Shown one piece after another: positions 1-34,741 of a stretch of DNA of 55,000 nucleotides. The stretch covers positions 1 to 55,000 of the forward strand of contig JAHBMJ010005869.1 of assembly GCA_018398765.1 (NCBI GenBank), read 5' to 3'. Every line of letters begins with the position of its first letter. Within the stretch, counting starts at the first letter, position 1. The DNA comes from Chromera velia (Eukaryota; Sar; Chromeraceae). The notes under the pieces are model-generated. The model saw only the letters and a list, made by a program, of their open reading frames with translations, had not been told where the DNA came from and did not search any database. Made by a program: the position numbers and the translations under genes.

Positions 1-2000
1 CTCTTTACATAGATTTATTTGAAGTTTTTTCAAACTTGGTATGTTTAGGTGGAGGACCCGAAACCCCGGTGGGCAAAGTATGGTGAAATATACGGTATAT
101 AATTAAGGCTATAGCTCTGCTCATGCATGCATGCAGTGGAAAGGTGGATGCATGCATGTACAACGTTGCACGAACTCTATAAAAATCAGTTTGGAACTTA
201 TCAAAACATATTATTCTTTCTATAACTCTAGAATCAAGAACCTCCCCAACATAAACTATAAACGTGTTTTTTTATCATAAGATTTTATTTTGATTTTTTA
301 TATTAGAAGCCGACGCGTTTGATAAGTTTCAGATGGAGAGGTGGAAGAATGGGATATTACAAATCAACTTGTGATGTAGCTTTCTCGACTTCTTTCTTTC
401 GATACTCCTTTCTTACTTACAAAAGTGAAAGAGAGCTCTTGACTAAAGTAAATTCGAAACATTTTTATTTCATGATTTCTTTAATTTCATTACAGCATAG
501 GAGCCTGTCTCCCTGCTTAGAGAACGGGCGGGGAGAGGAGAGACACATATCAAGTGTACGTGATATTTGTATATATTCCGAATACTTGTCAACGATTTTT
601 GTTCACAGTGAATCATTTTTTCATTTTATGGGCTTTTGTGTTTTAGAGTTTAATCTACAGTTTGATTGAATATCAGACTCTAATTTGTTATAGTTCATGA
701 GAACGATCTTCTTTTCTGAAAGCGATAATTCATAACTCATACATTTTTTTATAATTTTACTCTTCACCTTATTTTTTAAAAAGCCCTCATAACAAAATGA
801 AAAATGATAGAGAAACTATGTATCCATAAAAATGTTTGTGCAACGCTGTACATGCATGCATGCATAGGCCGACATGGGGCAAAATCTCTTTAGTGTCTCT
901 CTGCATGGTCTTTTGTGGTATTTAGGTCTTCTTATCGCCTCTCCAGGCGTGTATTAGTCCGGTATGCATAGGTTTGGTTCATATTTCCATCAATCCTAGT
1001 TGCTCTACATAGGCACCCCACATGGTGCTTATGCCTGCACCTAGAACTACCATAAAAATTCCTTTCTACGAGATGTGCTGAGGTCCCTGCATGCCTAGGG
1101 CCTCGCATTTTTAATCACTCCCTGCCTTGCTAGATGTGTTCGGGTGATCCATCGATTCGATGTGAAGGTGGAATACAAAAATAGAGACTGATCAACACTT
1201 TCTCTACTGATCCCCCCTTCTCCCACTTTTCCTTTCCTTTTCTGTTCCTTTGTGTTGATACTAAATATTTCAAAGAATTCTTTTTTCTTTGACAGTGTTA
1301 CTGTTTTCTTTCCTTCTTCATGTAATGGGTCTCTTCAACCTTATATTTTTTCTCTACTAAATTTAATTGTGTTCAACTTTTTCTTGATCTCCTTATTTGT
1401 TCTTTCCTTCAGTAGTTCTTTCCCCCCCTTCTCCCTCTTCTTTCTTCACTCTCCTCCGTTTGTTCGGTCGGCCAGTCTAACATACACCGAGTACTCCCTC
1501 CCCAGCAACATATCTCATATCACACTCCTTACTTCCAACACATACTGACTACTCTACACACATCACCCAATCATCCACGACTTCACCACACTCCACCTCC
1601 CTCCACCCTCTCTCGCACTCTCTCCCGCACCCCACGCCACAACCACCACACACCTCCATCGCTCGTCCTCCGCATCCACACTTCTCCCCTCCACCCCCCC
1701 CCACACCAACACCTCATCCACCAACCACCATGCATGCATGCGTGTTTTTTTTTTAAATTAATTATTTTCATGCGCGGCTGCATCGGTTGTGCAGCTATAT
1801 ATATACGGAGCTTAAATTTTCCTCTCTATATAGCTCTCTAGCTCTCTCTCTCTCTATCGCCTCGGGGGGCAGCTCAGCTCTGCTGAGATCAGCCGAGAGG
1901 CCCTGAGATCGCACGCACTCGCATAACGCATTTTTTCGTTTTTGAGGGGGGGATCGGTTCTGTCTCCGTCACGGTCGGTGTCGCCCGAGTTCCAAAATGT

Positions 2001-2090
2001 GCCCCTCAAGCAACTCGCACGGAGCCACGATCGCACATGCCTTAATTAATTACTTTGCGCATGCGTGCCCCTCAAGTAACTCGCACGGAG
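2001..2090. repeat. 24-bp direct repeat pair, 66-bp spacing
   Basis: The sequence GCCCCTCAAG followed by C or T, then AACTCGCACGGAG, occurs at 2001-2024 and again at 2067-2090 with one mismatch, with a TTAATTAATTA stretch between. It lies about 700 bp upstream of the inferred start of the polycystin-like gene. It could be a local duplication or paired binding sites; nothing else in the sequence decides. Confidence 0.6.
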
Positions 2091-2295
2091 TTGCAGATGC
2101 ATACAACGCGCGCGCGGTCCCGAAAAGCATACTTCGCTGCCGTGGCCCCCGCCCCATATGCATGGCAGCACACAACTTACACATGCCCAAGCCCCCGATG
2201 GTGTGCATCAATTAGCGGACCCCTAAATAGCCCCCCGAGGCACTCACCCAACTGGTTGGGTGTATCCCGTACATATATATATAGCTTTAATTTGC

Positions 2296-2385
2296 TGCAT
2301 GCATGCATGCATGGTCATGCATGGTCAGTCGACTCGATCGAGTTGAATCAATTGCATGTATAAGGAGGACGTTTTCCTGCATGCA
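2296..2385. promoter_or_regulatory. TGCATGCA palindrome cluster (possible AP2-type sites)
   Basis: TGCATGCATGCATGCA lies at 2296-2311, CATGCATGG just after it, and TGCATGCA at 2378-2385. Established knowledge: TGCATGC-type sequences are bound by some apicomplexan ApiAP2 proteins. That they act as regulatory sites here is inference. They may equally be a simple tetranucleotide repeat, since the same motif also appears inside introns (about 6100 and 6710, 16377-16393). Confidence 0.25.
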
Positions 2386-2770
2386 TGCTGTAGCTGTCGC
2401 CTCGGAGCTGTCCCGTGCACAATATTAAGGAAGACGATCGAGTCTGCTTGTATTAATATACTATACATGTGCACAACCCAATCCGTCTATATATTCGAGA
2501 CTTCAGTCTGAATTCGTCTTTCACCGGTATGCACTCTCTGCCTGTGGGTCGAACAAGTCTGGCTCGCATTCCACAAGTACAGTCGCTTCCTGTGGAATGC
2601 AGTGAGTAGAGGTTTCTCCGGACAATCAGAGAAAGAAGAGAAGCCTCAGAAGTCCGTAGACCAACTTCGACACTTCGCTCCTCCGCCTTGCCAGGCCGAG
2701 AGCATTCCTTGGAGGCAAAATTCCATTCGTGATCCGAACGTCCACTGTCAAAGTTGCCGTGACACATCAA

Positions 2771-25796
<23,026 letters not shown>

Positions 25797-27023
25797 AAAG
25801 ATCTAGCTGGGAAATGGGGGGGACAGGGACGCATTGAAGTCGACTTTTAAAATTGTACAAGAGAGGGGGGGATCAAAACAAGAAAATTGATGAAGAGAGA
25901 GAGAGAGAAAGAGAGAGAGAGGTGTAAAAGAGAGAAGCAACAGATAGAAGTCGAGACGGAGGCAGTCGCCTTCGCTTCCTTCCCAACAAATTAAATTGAA
26001 TCGTAAGAACGATCTCTCACGTTCACTCTGCGTAAAAGTTACCGCTCACTTACGCACACTTCAGCGCTTTTAGAGAGAGGCACACAAAAATTCGATTCTA
26101 TTATGAGGCACGACTTTGTGAAATGAAAAAGTGCACGGAATTCGGTACTTGAGTATGGAAACCTGTTCAAGACGAGTTCAATTCACCTCCAGATCTTGTC
26201 TTCTCCTTCGCTGAGCCGATCGATTCATTTTTTCCACTCTCTCATTCGTTTTCTCCTTCTGTCTTCCCTGTCTGAAAATTCAATCGGCCAATGGAGATGC
26301 TCGATAATGTGATCTGACCCTGCATGTACGTGCTCGATCGATCCTTCGGTCTTCCCCTTCCCACCCCATCATCTGGTGCGCTGCTAGTACGCCAGCCCCT
26401 CCGTCCATCTGTCTATTCGAGAATAGATCAGAGAGCGCCTCCTCATTCATGTGCATGGGGTGAGCCTGAGACGGGTCGCATGCGGGTCAAGAATTCGACT
26501 GAGAAGTGTAATCGGGCACGTTTACAGCACATGGAAGGGAGCAGTCTGAAACAAGCCTCCTTTGTATGTATAGTCGGTGATTGATCGCTCGACGTCGTGC
26601 AACTGGCGGCAGCTCAGAGAAGAACAACCTTACGCCGGGGCCATAGTACCCTTAGCACACGCAATACTTTCCCACGCGGTATTATCAGTTACACTGTACA
26701 AATTGATACGTAGACAGACAGTTTTTGTCAATTGTATCGTCATTATATTATCATTTCTGTAAAACGCATATAGATGACACGTTATGATACGTTATCTTTA
26801 CTAAAAGCTGAATTAAACAGATTTTTTCACCATATTACACCAATTTTTATCAATTTTATATACAAGCCCCTAGACAATTAAGCCCAAGATCTTGTATAAT
26901 CTTGTACAATGATTTAATTTACATTGTAGTTTACAGAACACCTACCATTAATTACAATTAAAATCACTCTTAAAAGTGTCAAGAACAAAAAAATTTAAAT
27001 CTGAAAAATTTAAAAAAACATAG
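25797..27023. other. 3' spacer after the polycystin-like gene
   Basis: GA-rich just after the stop (25885-25925, (GA)n), then unremarkable mixed sequence, becoming AT-rich from about 26690. I see no gene. A polyadenylation site for the channel gene should lie here but no canonical signal stands out near the stop. Confidence 0.5.
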
Positions 27024-27401
27024 TCGATCGAGCCACTGAGAATTGGAGATCTCTTTACTGTTGACACCCTGTGGGCGAGGGAGGAGGCAGAACGGAGGAC
27101 AAGGGCAGCAGAGGAGGCAAGGGAGACCGCCGAGGCCTGGCGTATTTTCTATGCCAGGCAGGCAGAGAAGAAGAGACAGAAAGAAGAGAGGAAGAGACAG
27201 GAGGAAGAGAGAAAACTGCGTGTGGAGGCAGAGATGCGCCATGAGACAAGGCGCCTCCATATGGAGAGACTGCGGAGGGAAGAAAAGTGGTTTTTGATGG
27301 CCCTGTGGGATTCCTTTGCTAGGACCCTCAGCGGTGAGGAGGACTGGGATGTGGGTGAGATCCCTGAGGAGGAGGGGGTAAACATCTCCCGGGCCCATTG
27401 A
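27024..27401 (+). pseudogene. Coiled-coil-rich coding fragment, unrecognised
   Basis: The plus-strand frame from 27024 (just after an in-frame TAG) to a TGA at 27399-27401 reads as believable protein: FTVDTLWAREEAERRTRAAE, a long Glu/Arg/Lys helix, then KWFLMALWDSFARTLSGEED and an acidic end. It has no early in-frame ATG, and it is embedded in AT-rich, transposon-marked spacer. It may be a lost 3' exon or a piece of a mobile-element protein. Codon and GC content differ sharply from the AT-rich flanks. I do not recognise a family. Confidence 0.35.
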
Positions 27402-28137
27402 GGTGGAGGAGCTTAGGGGAGCGTGCAATCCGTTCCGGTCTCAGCACAGGATTTTTCCTCTTAATTTCGGAAGGACACCCTTTGAGATCAACCAAACAAT
27501 CTGTCTGATCTGCAAAAATGTGTGCCCACAGATACAAGACTTTTTTCCTTTAAGAGAATTCTTGTTAGGTGCAACTACATAGGTATGCTTGGTGAGGACG
27601 GCGTTCAGCGTTCCTTCAATCTTACGTTGTCTTTCTGCCTTCTCGCAATGAGAAAGAATGTGGGGGCCTGCATTCAACTGGTTGATCGAATAAACAGTGT
27701 TAAACAGCCAGATGACCTGCCACAATATGTGTATGTATGCATGTAGCTTATCCACGAGCAAACACAACAACTTTAAAGTCAGTCAGTCGCGGCTGTACTC
27801 AGTGTGCCGCCTTTTCACATCCTTAGTTTGATCATTAGATTTTATTTTTTGCTCTATAGAATTAAACATATATGTGAATATTGTTGTGAAGATATTGAAT
27901 CATAATTTTAGATTAAAGGTAGAAAGAGTCGATTTAAATTCAAGTTTTTATGTAAAATATATTGCATGTTTGGTGATTTACACAATTAAAACTCTCAAAG
28001 TTTTGCTTCATAGAAGTTTTTAAAACTTTTAAGTTTTAAGTAATTTTTATAGAAACCTAGATATAGTAAACTTTTGATCTCTGGTGGATTGCTAAGTCTA
28101 GTGAGGAGCTAGGCTCCAACCTAGGCTCCGACGGCTA
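27402..28137. other. AT-rich spacer with possible decayed coding sequence
   Basis: The minus frame 27441-27770 contains a protein-like stretch including KKSCICGHTF and LISKGVLPKLRG, and the plus frame contains TICLICKNVCPQ. Neither continues into a gene model or shows a family signature. From about 27800 the sequence is AT-rich without features. Confidence 0.25.
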
Positions 28138-28525
28138 TATTCATTCATTCATTCATTGATTCATCCATTCATCCATTCATTCATTCATTCATTCATTCAT
28201 TTATTTATTCATTCGATCATCCATTCACTAGGCGTCAGCTAAAGAAAAAAAAAAAGATCACCTAAAACCCCCCCCTTTTTTTTTTTCTTTTTCAGTCAAA
28301 CAACTGTTCTTCATCTGTTACACAACTGTTGTTAAGTGTTGTTTAGGATAAAAAAGTAAAAAAGAAAGAAAAAAAAAAAGATCTCCTCTGATCGCTTACT
28401 TTTTTTTTTTTTTCTTTAGCCAACGCCTAGTTCATTTATTCATTCATTCATCCATTCATTCATTCATTTATTCATCATATGATTCATTCATTCATTCATT
28501 CATATTCATTCGTTTATTACGTAGG
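28138..28525. repeat. ATTC tetranucleotide repeats flanking a MITE-like element
   Basis: Imperfect (ATTC)n runs at 28138-28220 and 28431-28510, with occasional ATCC and ATTT variants. They are interrupted by the 203-bp inverted-repeat element at 28228-28430, so the two runs were probably one array before the insertion. Confidence 0.75.
28228..28430. mobile_element. MITE-like element with about 29-bp terminal inverted repeats
   Basis: The left end reads CTAGGCGTCAGCTAAAG followed by an A run. The right end, read on the minus strand, gives CTAGGCGTTGGCTAAAG followed by an A run. The element is 203 bp with no coding capacity. TTCA directly precedes the left end and directly follows the right end, which would be a 4-bp target duplication, although the flanking ATTC repeat makes that ambiguous. 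It looks like a non-autonomous DNA transposon; superfamily not assignable. Confidence 0.65.
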
Positions 28526-29330
28526 GCGCCGTAAGCCTTCAGGCTAGCCTTCAGGTATGTTTTTAGTTAGTCAAAGTATATTAATCACTAGATTAATCAA
28601 ATTTGCAGCTATACAGCTTCTAGTATAGCCTATTAAGTACTGAGCCTAGTATATAGCTAGCTTGAGGTACCGGAAGTAGAAAAGTTTGAAAAGAAGCATT
28701 TTGGTTTGAATTAAGTATAAATTAAAGTGAACTGCTGGTATAAAGAACCGAACTGCCTCGATCGTACGTTGCTGCTAAACGCTAGACGCCTATTTATAGG
28801 CCGATGGCGATAACGTATGATGATGATGAGGAGGTACATAAGTATGATACTCAGCGATCACTATACTATACTGTACCAATCCCATTGTCTCCTAGATTCA
28901 AAGTTGTTCCAATAAACGCTCTTTGATCAACATAAATCCATAGCAGCAAGATAGGCAATTCAAATTCGTTTGTCTGAAAAATTATAAAACTAGTTATAAA
29001 ATTTCACCCTCGCAGTATAAAACTCTTAGTGAACTTTATGCACTGCAGGGATCTAGGCAGGGATTCGCTTAGCAGGGAATTCATTATAAAAAATTCATGA
29101 AAAACTTTACTATTTAGTACTAGATTTAATAAAAGTCTTAATAATGAAATTAAATTCCATTATTTAGCCCAAAATTCAATAAAAAAGTATTGACAAATCT
29201 TAAACTCAGTTGGGTTTATTATACCGTTTATAAGATAAGCTGCTGAAAAATTTATATGAGTTAAGACAACGTATACTTAGCATTGCACAACTTGCGTTCA
29301 TCATTGCCGTTCAAAATTACGCCTGTGGCG
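28526..29330. other. AT-rich spacer, nothing recognised
   Basis: AT-rich sequence without convincing open frames on either strand. It is the 3' flank of the minus-strand gene that ends at 29331. Confidence 0.4.
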
Positions 29331-30981
29331 CTAGCCTTGGGGCGCAAGCTGTTCTGCTTCTGCAAGTTTTTCTTCCATTTTTTGTTTCATTTTCTTGTAA
29401 GCCTTTTCTTTTGTCTTCGAGCGTACTGTTCCGGCCCCCCCCCAACCCCCCCACATCCCGTATTCCAGCCCCCCAACTGCCCCTTCACCCCCGTCTTCCG
29501 GCTCGACCTGTTTCTTTACGGAGATCTGCTCTTTGACTAAGTCGGCCGCATGACTGTCAGGGTCAAACACTCGCAAGGCCACCCGACGAAGAATTTTTTC
29601 AATTTCTTTCTCGTCACCCAGACCCAGGGATACCAGAGAAGGTCGGTCTCCACGGCTGCAGACAGACATGCGAACAGACATTCATAGACACGGGAGGCAA
29701 CGAAAAGGCACAAAAAGGATGCAGGGAGAAAAGCGCAGAGAGGAAGGAAAGGCTCTCCAAAGCAAGTCAACACAAACCGACACATACCGGGACAGGCAAC
29801 TGAAAAGGTAGGCGTTGCCGTTGAAGAGCAGTCAGCCTGTAGGTGCTCACCGGCCAGGCGTCAAAAAATGCAAGCCATTCACAATCACGTAGACACAAAA
29901 CGGCTCACAAGCGGAGACCATGAGTTTCCGTGGAAGAACCCAGAATAGAAGAGGCTAAGAGGGCAAGAATGCAAATGAACAAGAGCGGTACAAATTCATA
30001 TCGGATGGGTGCGAAAAGTAGAAAGAAAGGGGCCGGAACAAAGAAAGAAAGACGGCAGAGAAAGTCCAGCGCACTGATGGACACACATGTTTTTTTGCGG
30101 CAAAAACTAAACCACGGATTTCGATACTCGCCCCCCACAAGTCCCCCTGTCCCAAACGCTCACACTCTCAATCTGACTGATGTCTAGGTGACTGACTCGC
30201 TGTTTTCTGTGTCCATCTGTGTTTCTCCTCTGCTCTCCCACGTCTTGGCTGCATGCTCTGTGGCGTTTCCGTGCATGAACGTGTCCTCATAGTGGGCTCT
30301 GGCAGCCCGGGCGTACAGAGGGTAGTAGCCGTCAATCTTCGTGGCCGCCCCGTAGACCCCGTACAACCGAATTTCACGCACGCCCATTGCCTTCGCATAC
30401 CTGCAATCTCGACCATAGGCATGGAAGCGGTAGGGGGATGAGAAAGTCTGGCCGTCTAGCCCTCCGTCTGTGTGTTTGGTAGCCTGTTTGTCTGTTGATC
30501 AATTCGCCGTACTTCACAATACGGCAGATTTCAGGAAAAAAAAAGAGAGAGAGAGAGAGAGAGAAACAGAGGGCCACATAGGCTAAGGCATAGATCAGCA
30601 CACCACAACAGGAGCGTTCAAGAACTGTGCAGGAATCAATCGCTTCCTGAGTGAACAAAATAAACAGCAAATGTGCTGCCTTCGAATTTTTCTTCGAAAT
30701 GAAGTGACCGACTGATCGATCGACTGACTTGGCGAAGTACCGTATTCTCTTTTTGACCTTTTTCTCGACTCTGTACTTCAAAATACACTCCTTCCAGAAC
30801 CACCTGTCCCTGCTTCTGCCCTCAGACCCCGAGCGGCTCTCCAGAAACTCCCCAAACCAATAGTAGTGGAGGGCGTATTTCAGAAACTCCAGACCTGAAA
30901 CAGGTGGGAGGACGGCAGGCAGGCGGCATCCAATGGCAGCACCAGACGTGCCCTCCAGACCGTCACACACTCACTCACTCA

Positions 30982-31015
<34 letters not shown>

Positions 31016-31033
31016 GACACACACATACACACC

Positions 31034-31065
<32 letters not shown>

Positions 31066-33022
31066 AGGAGGAAGAGGAGAAACCAAAAAACAAAAAGCAT
31101 CTCCTCACAGAGCCACAGACACGAAGCGGATTCCCTTCTTTACGACCTCAGACATCATCTTTAGATCACTTGACATCCATGCCCACAGCTCTACTTCCAC
31201 CTGCTCCAAATGACTCTTCATCTTCTTCCAATATCTCTCATCCCTCCCACACCGACCCTGCCAGACCGCCCTGGGGACTCCTGTGTGTTTCGACCGAGAG
31301 CCCAGATCATACACGTAGCAGGGGTGGCCGCACGCGAGAGCGAAGAGCAGGCTCGCGTCTGCGAGGATGAGCAGTTTCTGCAGCCATTCAGTCAGGGGCG
31401 CGCCAAAGAACTTATAAATGCCAACGCTTTGTATCATTAATCTGCCGAGAATCGCTTTTTGATCAAGCAAGAGGAAGAAAGGACGCGAGCTCGGCGGCTG
31501 CAAAATCCGGCATGCATCATGCGTGTATTGCGGCAACTGCCTGCCTGGAAGGTCTCCATCCGGTAGTGGAAGCTAGAGGAAAGAGATCAATGAATGGCTT
31601 GACGAAGCCTCCTAGCGTAGTCGCATCTGCGTGAGCGCGCTGAGGTTTGGTTTTGGACACTCATCGATCCAGGAACGAACCTCTAATTACCGTTTCTTTC
31701 CTGTTGTCCTTTCTCTTGAGCAGGCAGCTATGCATGTGGGCCAATGTGCACACAGAGAGAGAGAGGGGGGGGAGGGGGGAGAAGAGAAAAAGAGAGGGAG
31801 AGAAGAAAGAAAACTTGCACGAGCTGACAGCCGGACGAGACGGGACGGGACCAACTTCTGGTCTTTTCTTCTCGCAGACGCTCGAGGGTATCCGGCAGAA
31901 CAGGGGCATGCCGGGGCCCTCGATTGGTCCTGGGCCTGTCTGGTCGCTTTGTGAGGGCTGTAGAAGCAAATTCTGCAAAACCTGCAGAGGAATTCATTGA
32001 TCGGGAAAAAAGTCGTCAAGTCCCTTCCATGCCGCAGACGGGCCATGCAGGAGAATTCATTGAATTTGCAGCGGATCCAACCGAGAGCATTGAATTTGTG
32101 GGTAACGGCTCTCAACCAGAGAATTCCTTGATTACACCTTGTTCCTCACAGGCAGAAAGCAAGACAGTCATTGAAACAAAATTTTGCAAAAGTGAGATAA
32201 AACCCCGAATCCTCCCTCCCTCCTGCAGACACACCAACTCTGGAAAAAACTGGACCGGTTGAAGGAAGATGCAGCCGCGGGAGGCTGGGAAGACTTGCTC
32301 CAAAAGTCCGACCGAGCTAGAGGAGACTTAGGAATGAATTAGAACCTTTGAGTGAGCCTTTTTGTTGCGATTAAGTTTTGTTGCACAACTCCAACATGCT
32401 TCTTTCCGTCCGTTTACCATTTCACAGTCGTTCACTATATCAGTCAGCTGACCCACCGGTAGCAGTTCGATTCCGTTCGTGAGGTTGATGAAGTGCCGCG
32501 CAGGCAGCCTAGGCAATCCTTCTGGTTTGGATCCTTTTGGGAACCTTCTAGTGAGAGGGTGGGCATCCAGGAACTCCCTCTCCTGCTCCATGAATCCTGC
32601 GTCATCTCCCCACACATCCTCCTCATCGCCCCCGTCTGCGTCTTCGTCATCTTCCCCTTTCTGTTTTCCCTCCTCGTCTTCAACATCGAATTCTGCACCC
32701 AAACAGACAGACCCCCTTCTCGGAATCCGCATCCTTCCTGAAGACCCCCTGGGACGAAGGTCGCGAACACGGTTTGCAAACACAAAGGCAGAAGCACCCA
32801 GAAGACCGAAGGTGGGGGAGGAAGGGCCTCCACGTTCCGATGAGAAGGGGGAGAGACTTCCGGAGACGGCCACACAAATGAGGAGAGGCCGGACGACGCT
32901 CATTTGGCACCTGACTCCACACACGCACCTTCTCTCTCTCTCTGTCACACACAAGCACTTACGCACCTCCTGGGTCGGACTGTCTGTGGACACACCACTG
33001 CCGGAGACTTTCAGCACACTTT
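29331..33022 (-). CDS. Conserved multi-exon protein of unknown function (5' end unresolved)
   Basis: Minus-strand exons in transcript order: 33022-32963 (tentative), 32737-32453, 31935-31856, 31377-31257, 30894-30729, 30400-30197, 29655-29331 (TAG stop). All internal phases agree (1, 0, 1, 2, 2). The product has about 410 residues or more: an acidic segment (EEGKQKGEDDEDADGGDEED), then a conserved-looking core ARHFINLTNGIELLPVG, PLFCRIPSSVCEKKRPE, DASLLFALACGHPCYVYDLG, PRAVWQGLEFLKYALHYYWF, IRLYGVYGAATKIDGYY, and a basic helical tail. From memory of general patterns this core resembles uncharacterised proteins of photosynthetic eukaryotes (N-L-T-N-G-I-E, R-I-Q-S-x-x-C-E, VYDxGxR, WxGLEFxKYAL). 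I cannot name a family or function. No membrane segment is certain, and no ATG could be fixed for the start. Confidence 0.7.
30540..31066 (-). repeat. Intronic GA and CA microsatellites
   Basis: (GA)n at 30545-30565 in the intron between exons 30894-30729 and 30400-30197, and a (CT)n/(CA)n block at 30975-31066 in the intron between 31257 and 30894 of the minus-strand gene. No coding content. Confidence 0.85.
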
Positions 33023-33817
33023 CTGCACTAGCAGTGCGGCTGGGCGCTCAAAACAACAGTCAGAATGGAGACATCAGAAGAAAGTGTGTACCGCACAAGT
33101 TAGAGGTCAAGCAGTCGGGAAAGAAGAGAGGCGAAGAGAGGCGCAGCCGTTGGCGTACACTACCGCGCGACTGCTGTATGGTTCGCACTTTTGCACAGGG
33201 TCGACACAGAGCTCCGCCACCAACAACGTGCTATAGCCGGCACTTCGAACAGCGTCTCATCAGCTCGTCACGCGGAACTTCGCCCTTCCGATCTGACTAC
33301 ATACATGGACCATGTGCAGGTACGTGCAAACCAAAACTGAAGATTCCTTGAAACTGCTATTCCAGCACCCTATCCAGTGTCAGACGGTGCCTCAGCGAAA
33401 GTTTGGTGATCCTGCGTTGCCCGCTTGCCTCCGGCACTTTTGATTGCATGGCGTCTCTGCGCGTTGATCGATGCCGTCTCATGCCGTCTCCTCCGTCTCC
33501 ACTCGTCTGCCGAGTGCCATGCATTCCAGACTGTTCTCGATCTTCTCTTCGACCTCTTCCAAACCTCCGAACATGCAAGAACATGCACTCACGCTTATGC
33601 ATATTGATACACCCGCCCGACTGGACCCCCTGAAACCGTCTTCGACAATTAAAATCCGTCCTTCAACAGAGATGTTCCGAGTTCTGTTCGTGTGGAAAGG
33701 AGTCCCACATTGAAGAGCGACATTATTGACAGCACTCACTCTGGCCTCATTCGGACCGTGCAAGGCGTGGAACGGCTGACCGGACTGCAAGACTTCCAGG
33801 AGCCCCCCCTTCAGTTG
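33023..33817. other. Divergent spacer between the unknown gene and the dioxygenase gene
   Basis: This interval must contain the 5' exon(s) and promoter of the minus-strand gene and the promoter of the dioxygenase gene. A minus-strand stretch at about 33160-33235 (AELCVDPVQKCEPYSSRAV) could be a 5' exon but no phase-compatible join was found. The dioxygenase frame is open back to 33692 without an ATG before 33818. Confidence 0.35.
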
Positions 33818-34677
33818 ATGAAACGGCGCATTGGCGCCCTCTTGCACCGACACTTCGTCTCTGTCTCTCAGCAGCCCGTCTCCGTCTCCCGGTCGACAGG
33901 GAAGAGGAGGATGGCGTCTCCTCCCTGTGACCCTGTGACTGACCCGAAGGTCATTCACGAGACGTACAGAGAGAAGGGCTTTGTGTCTGCGATCCCCGTG
34001 ATGACAGTCGAGGAAGCTTCCGAGTACAGAAGGAAGCTGGAGGCATGGGAGGAGACGCTGCCTGAGAAACGCCCAGTAGGGAACATGAGATTCAAGTGTC
34101 ACCTTCTGCTGACATGGGTGTGGGAGATCATCCACAACAGAAAGATTCTCGATGCCGTCTCTGCTGCTGGACTGGGCGGTACCATTCTTTTATGGAACTG
34201 TGAGTGGAACATCAAGGAACCTAAAAGCAAGGGTTTTTTCTCCTGGCACCAAGACTCGACCTATGCAGGGTTGGAGCCGATCGACGAGGTCATCACTGCG
34301 TGGGTGGCTCTGTCGCCCTCCACCAGAGAAAGCGGGGCCATCTCCTTTCTGCCTGGCACGCACCATTCACAAATGCCACACAAAGAGAATCCTCCTGGGG
34401 ACAATATGCTAGCAAGGGGGCAGGAGATCATCTCAGAGAGTCTCGACGAAAGCAAAGCCGAGATTGCAGAGCTACACCCCGGCCAAATGTCTCTGCATCA
34501 CTTCAGAGCTGTGCACAAGTCGGCACCAAATGGTTCTGACGATCGGTCCGTCCTATGCCGGTTTGTGTGGAAATCAAAACAAACAGAGTCGAGTGCTTTC
34601 GTTTCCTCATACTTCAGTTTGCTCCCTCCGACCGCCCGTCTATCTTCGTTTTTGTCCACGTGTGTGTGTATGTATGT

Positions 34678-34741
<64 letters not shown>

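Larger units (their letters stand above)
1..2770. other. Upstream spacer, no gene recognised
   Basis: I see no convincing coding exon here. The open frames are short, lack coherent splice structure and fall in AT-rich or skewed sequence. The stretch 1560-1730 is strongly C-rich and G-poor on the plus strand (CCA/CAC-type low complexity). TGCATGCA palindromes recur at 124-135, 149-156, 853-864, 1731-1738, 2296-2311 and 2378-2385. Part of this region, probably the last few hundred bases, should hold the promoter and 5' UTR of the polycystin-like gene, but no core promoter motif can be identified with confidence. Confidence 0.5.

Noticed and set aside
31170-31377. Longer version of the minus-strand exon using a GTGATC donor at 31169
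   Set aside because: It keeps frame but inserts a stretch within the otherwise continuous VWQGLEFLKYAL core; the GTCGGT donor at 31256 joins the core exactly.
31647-32000. Plus-strand frame with CEGCRSKFCKTC, zinc-knuckle-like
   Set aside because: It is antisense to the minus-strand exon 31935-31856 that carries the RIPSSVCE core, and its N-terminal part runs through a GA repeat. The cysteine spacing is likely chance.
32229-32340. Plus-strand exon-like stretch (HQLWKKLDRLKEDAAAGGWE)
   Set aside because: It has a good acceptor and a stop, and looks helical, but no upstream plus-strand exon joins it in phase, and it lies within a minus-strand intron whose flanking exons match in phase and core motif. 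It might still be a nested gene, but I could not support one.
32479-33351. 290-residue plus-strand frame, Ser-rich
   Set aside because: Antisense shadow of the acidic exon (32737-32453) of the minus-strand gene.
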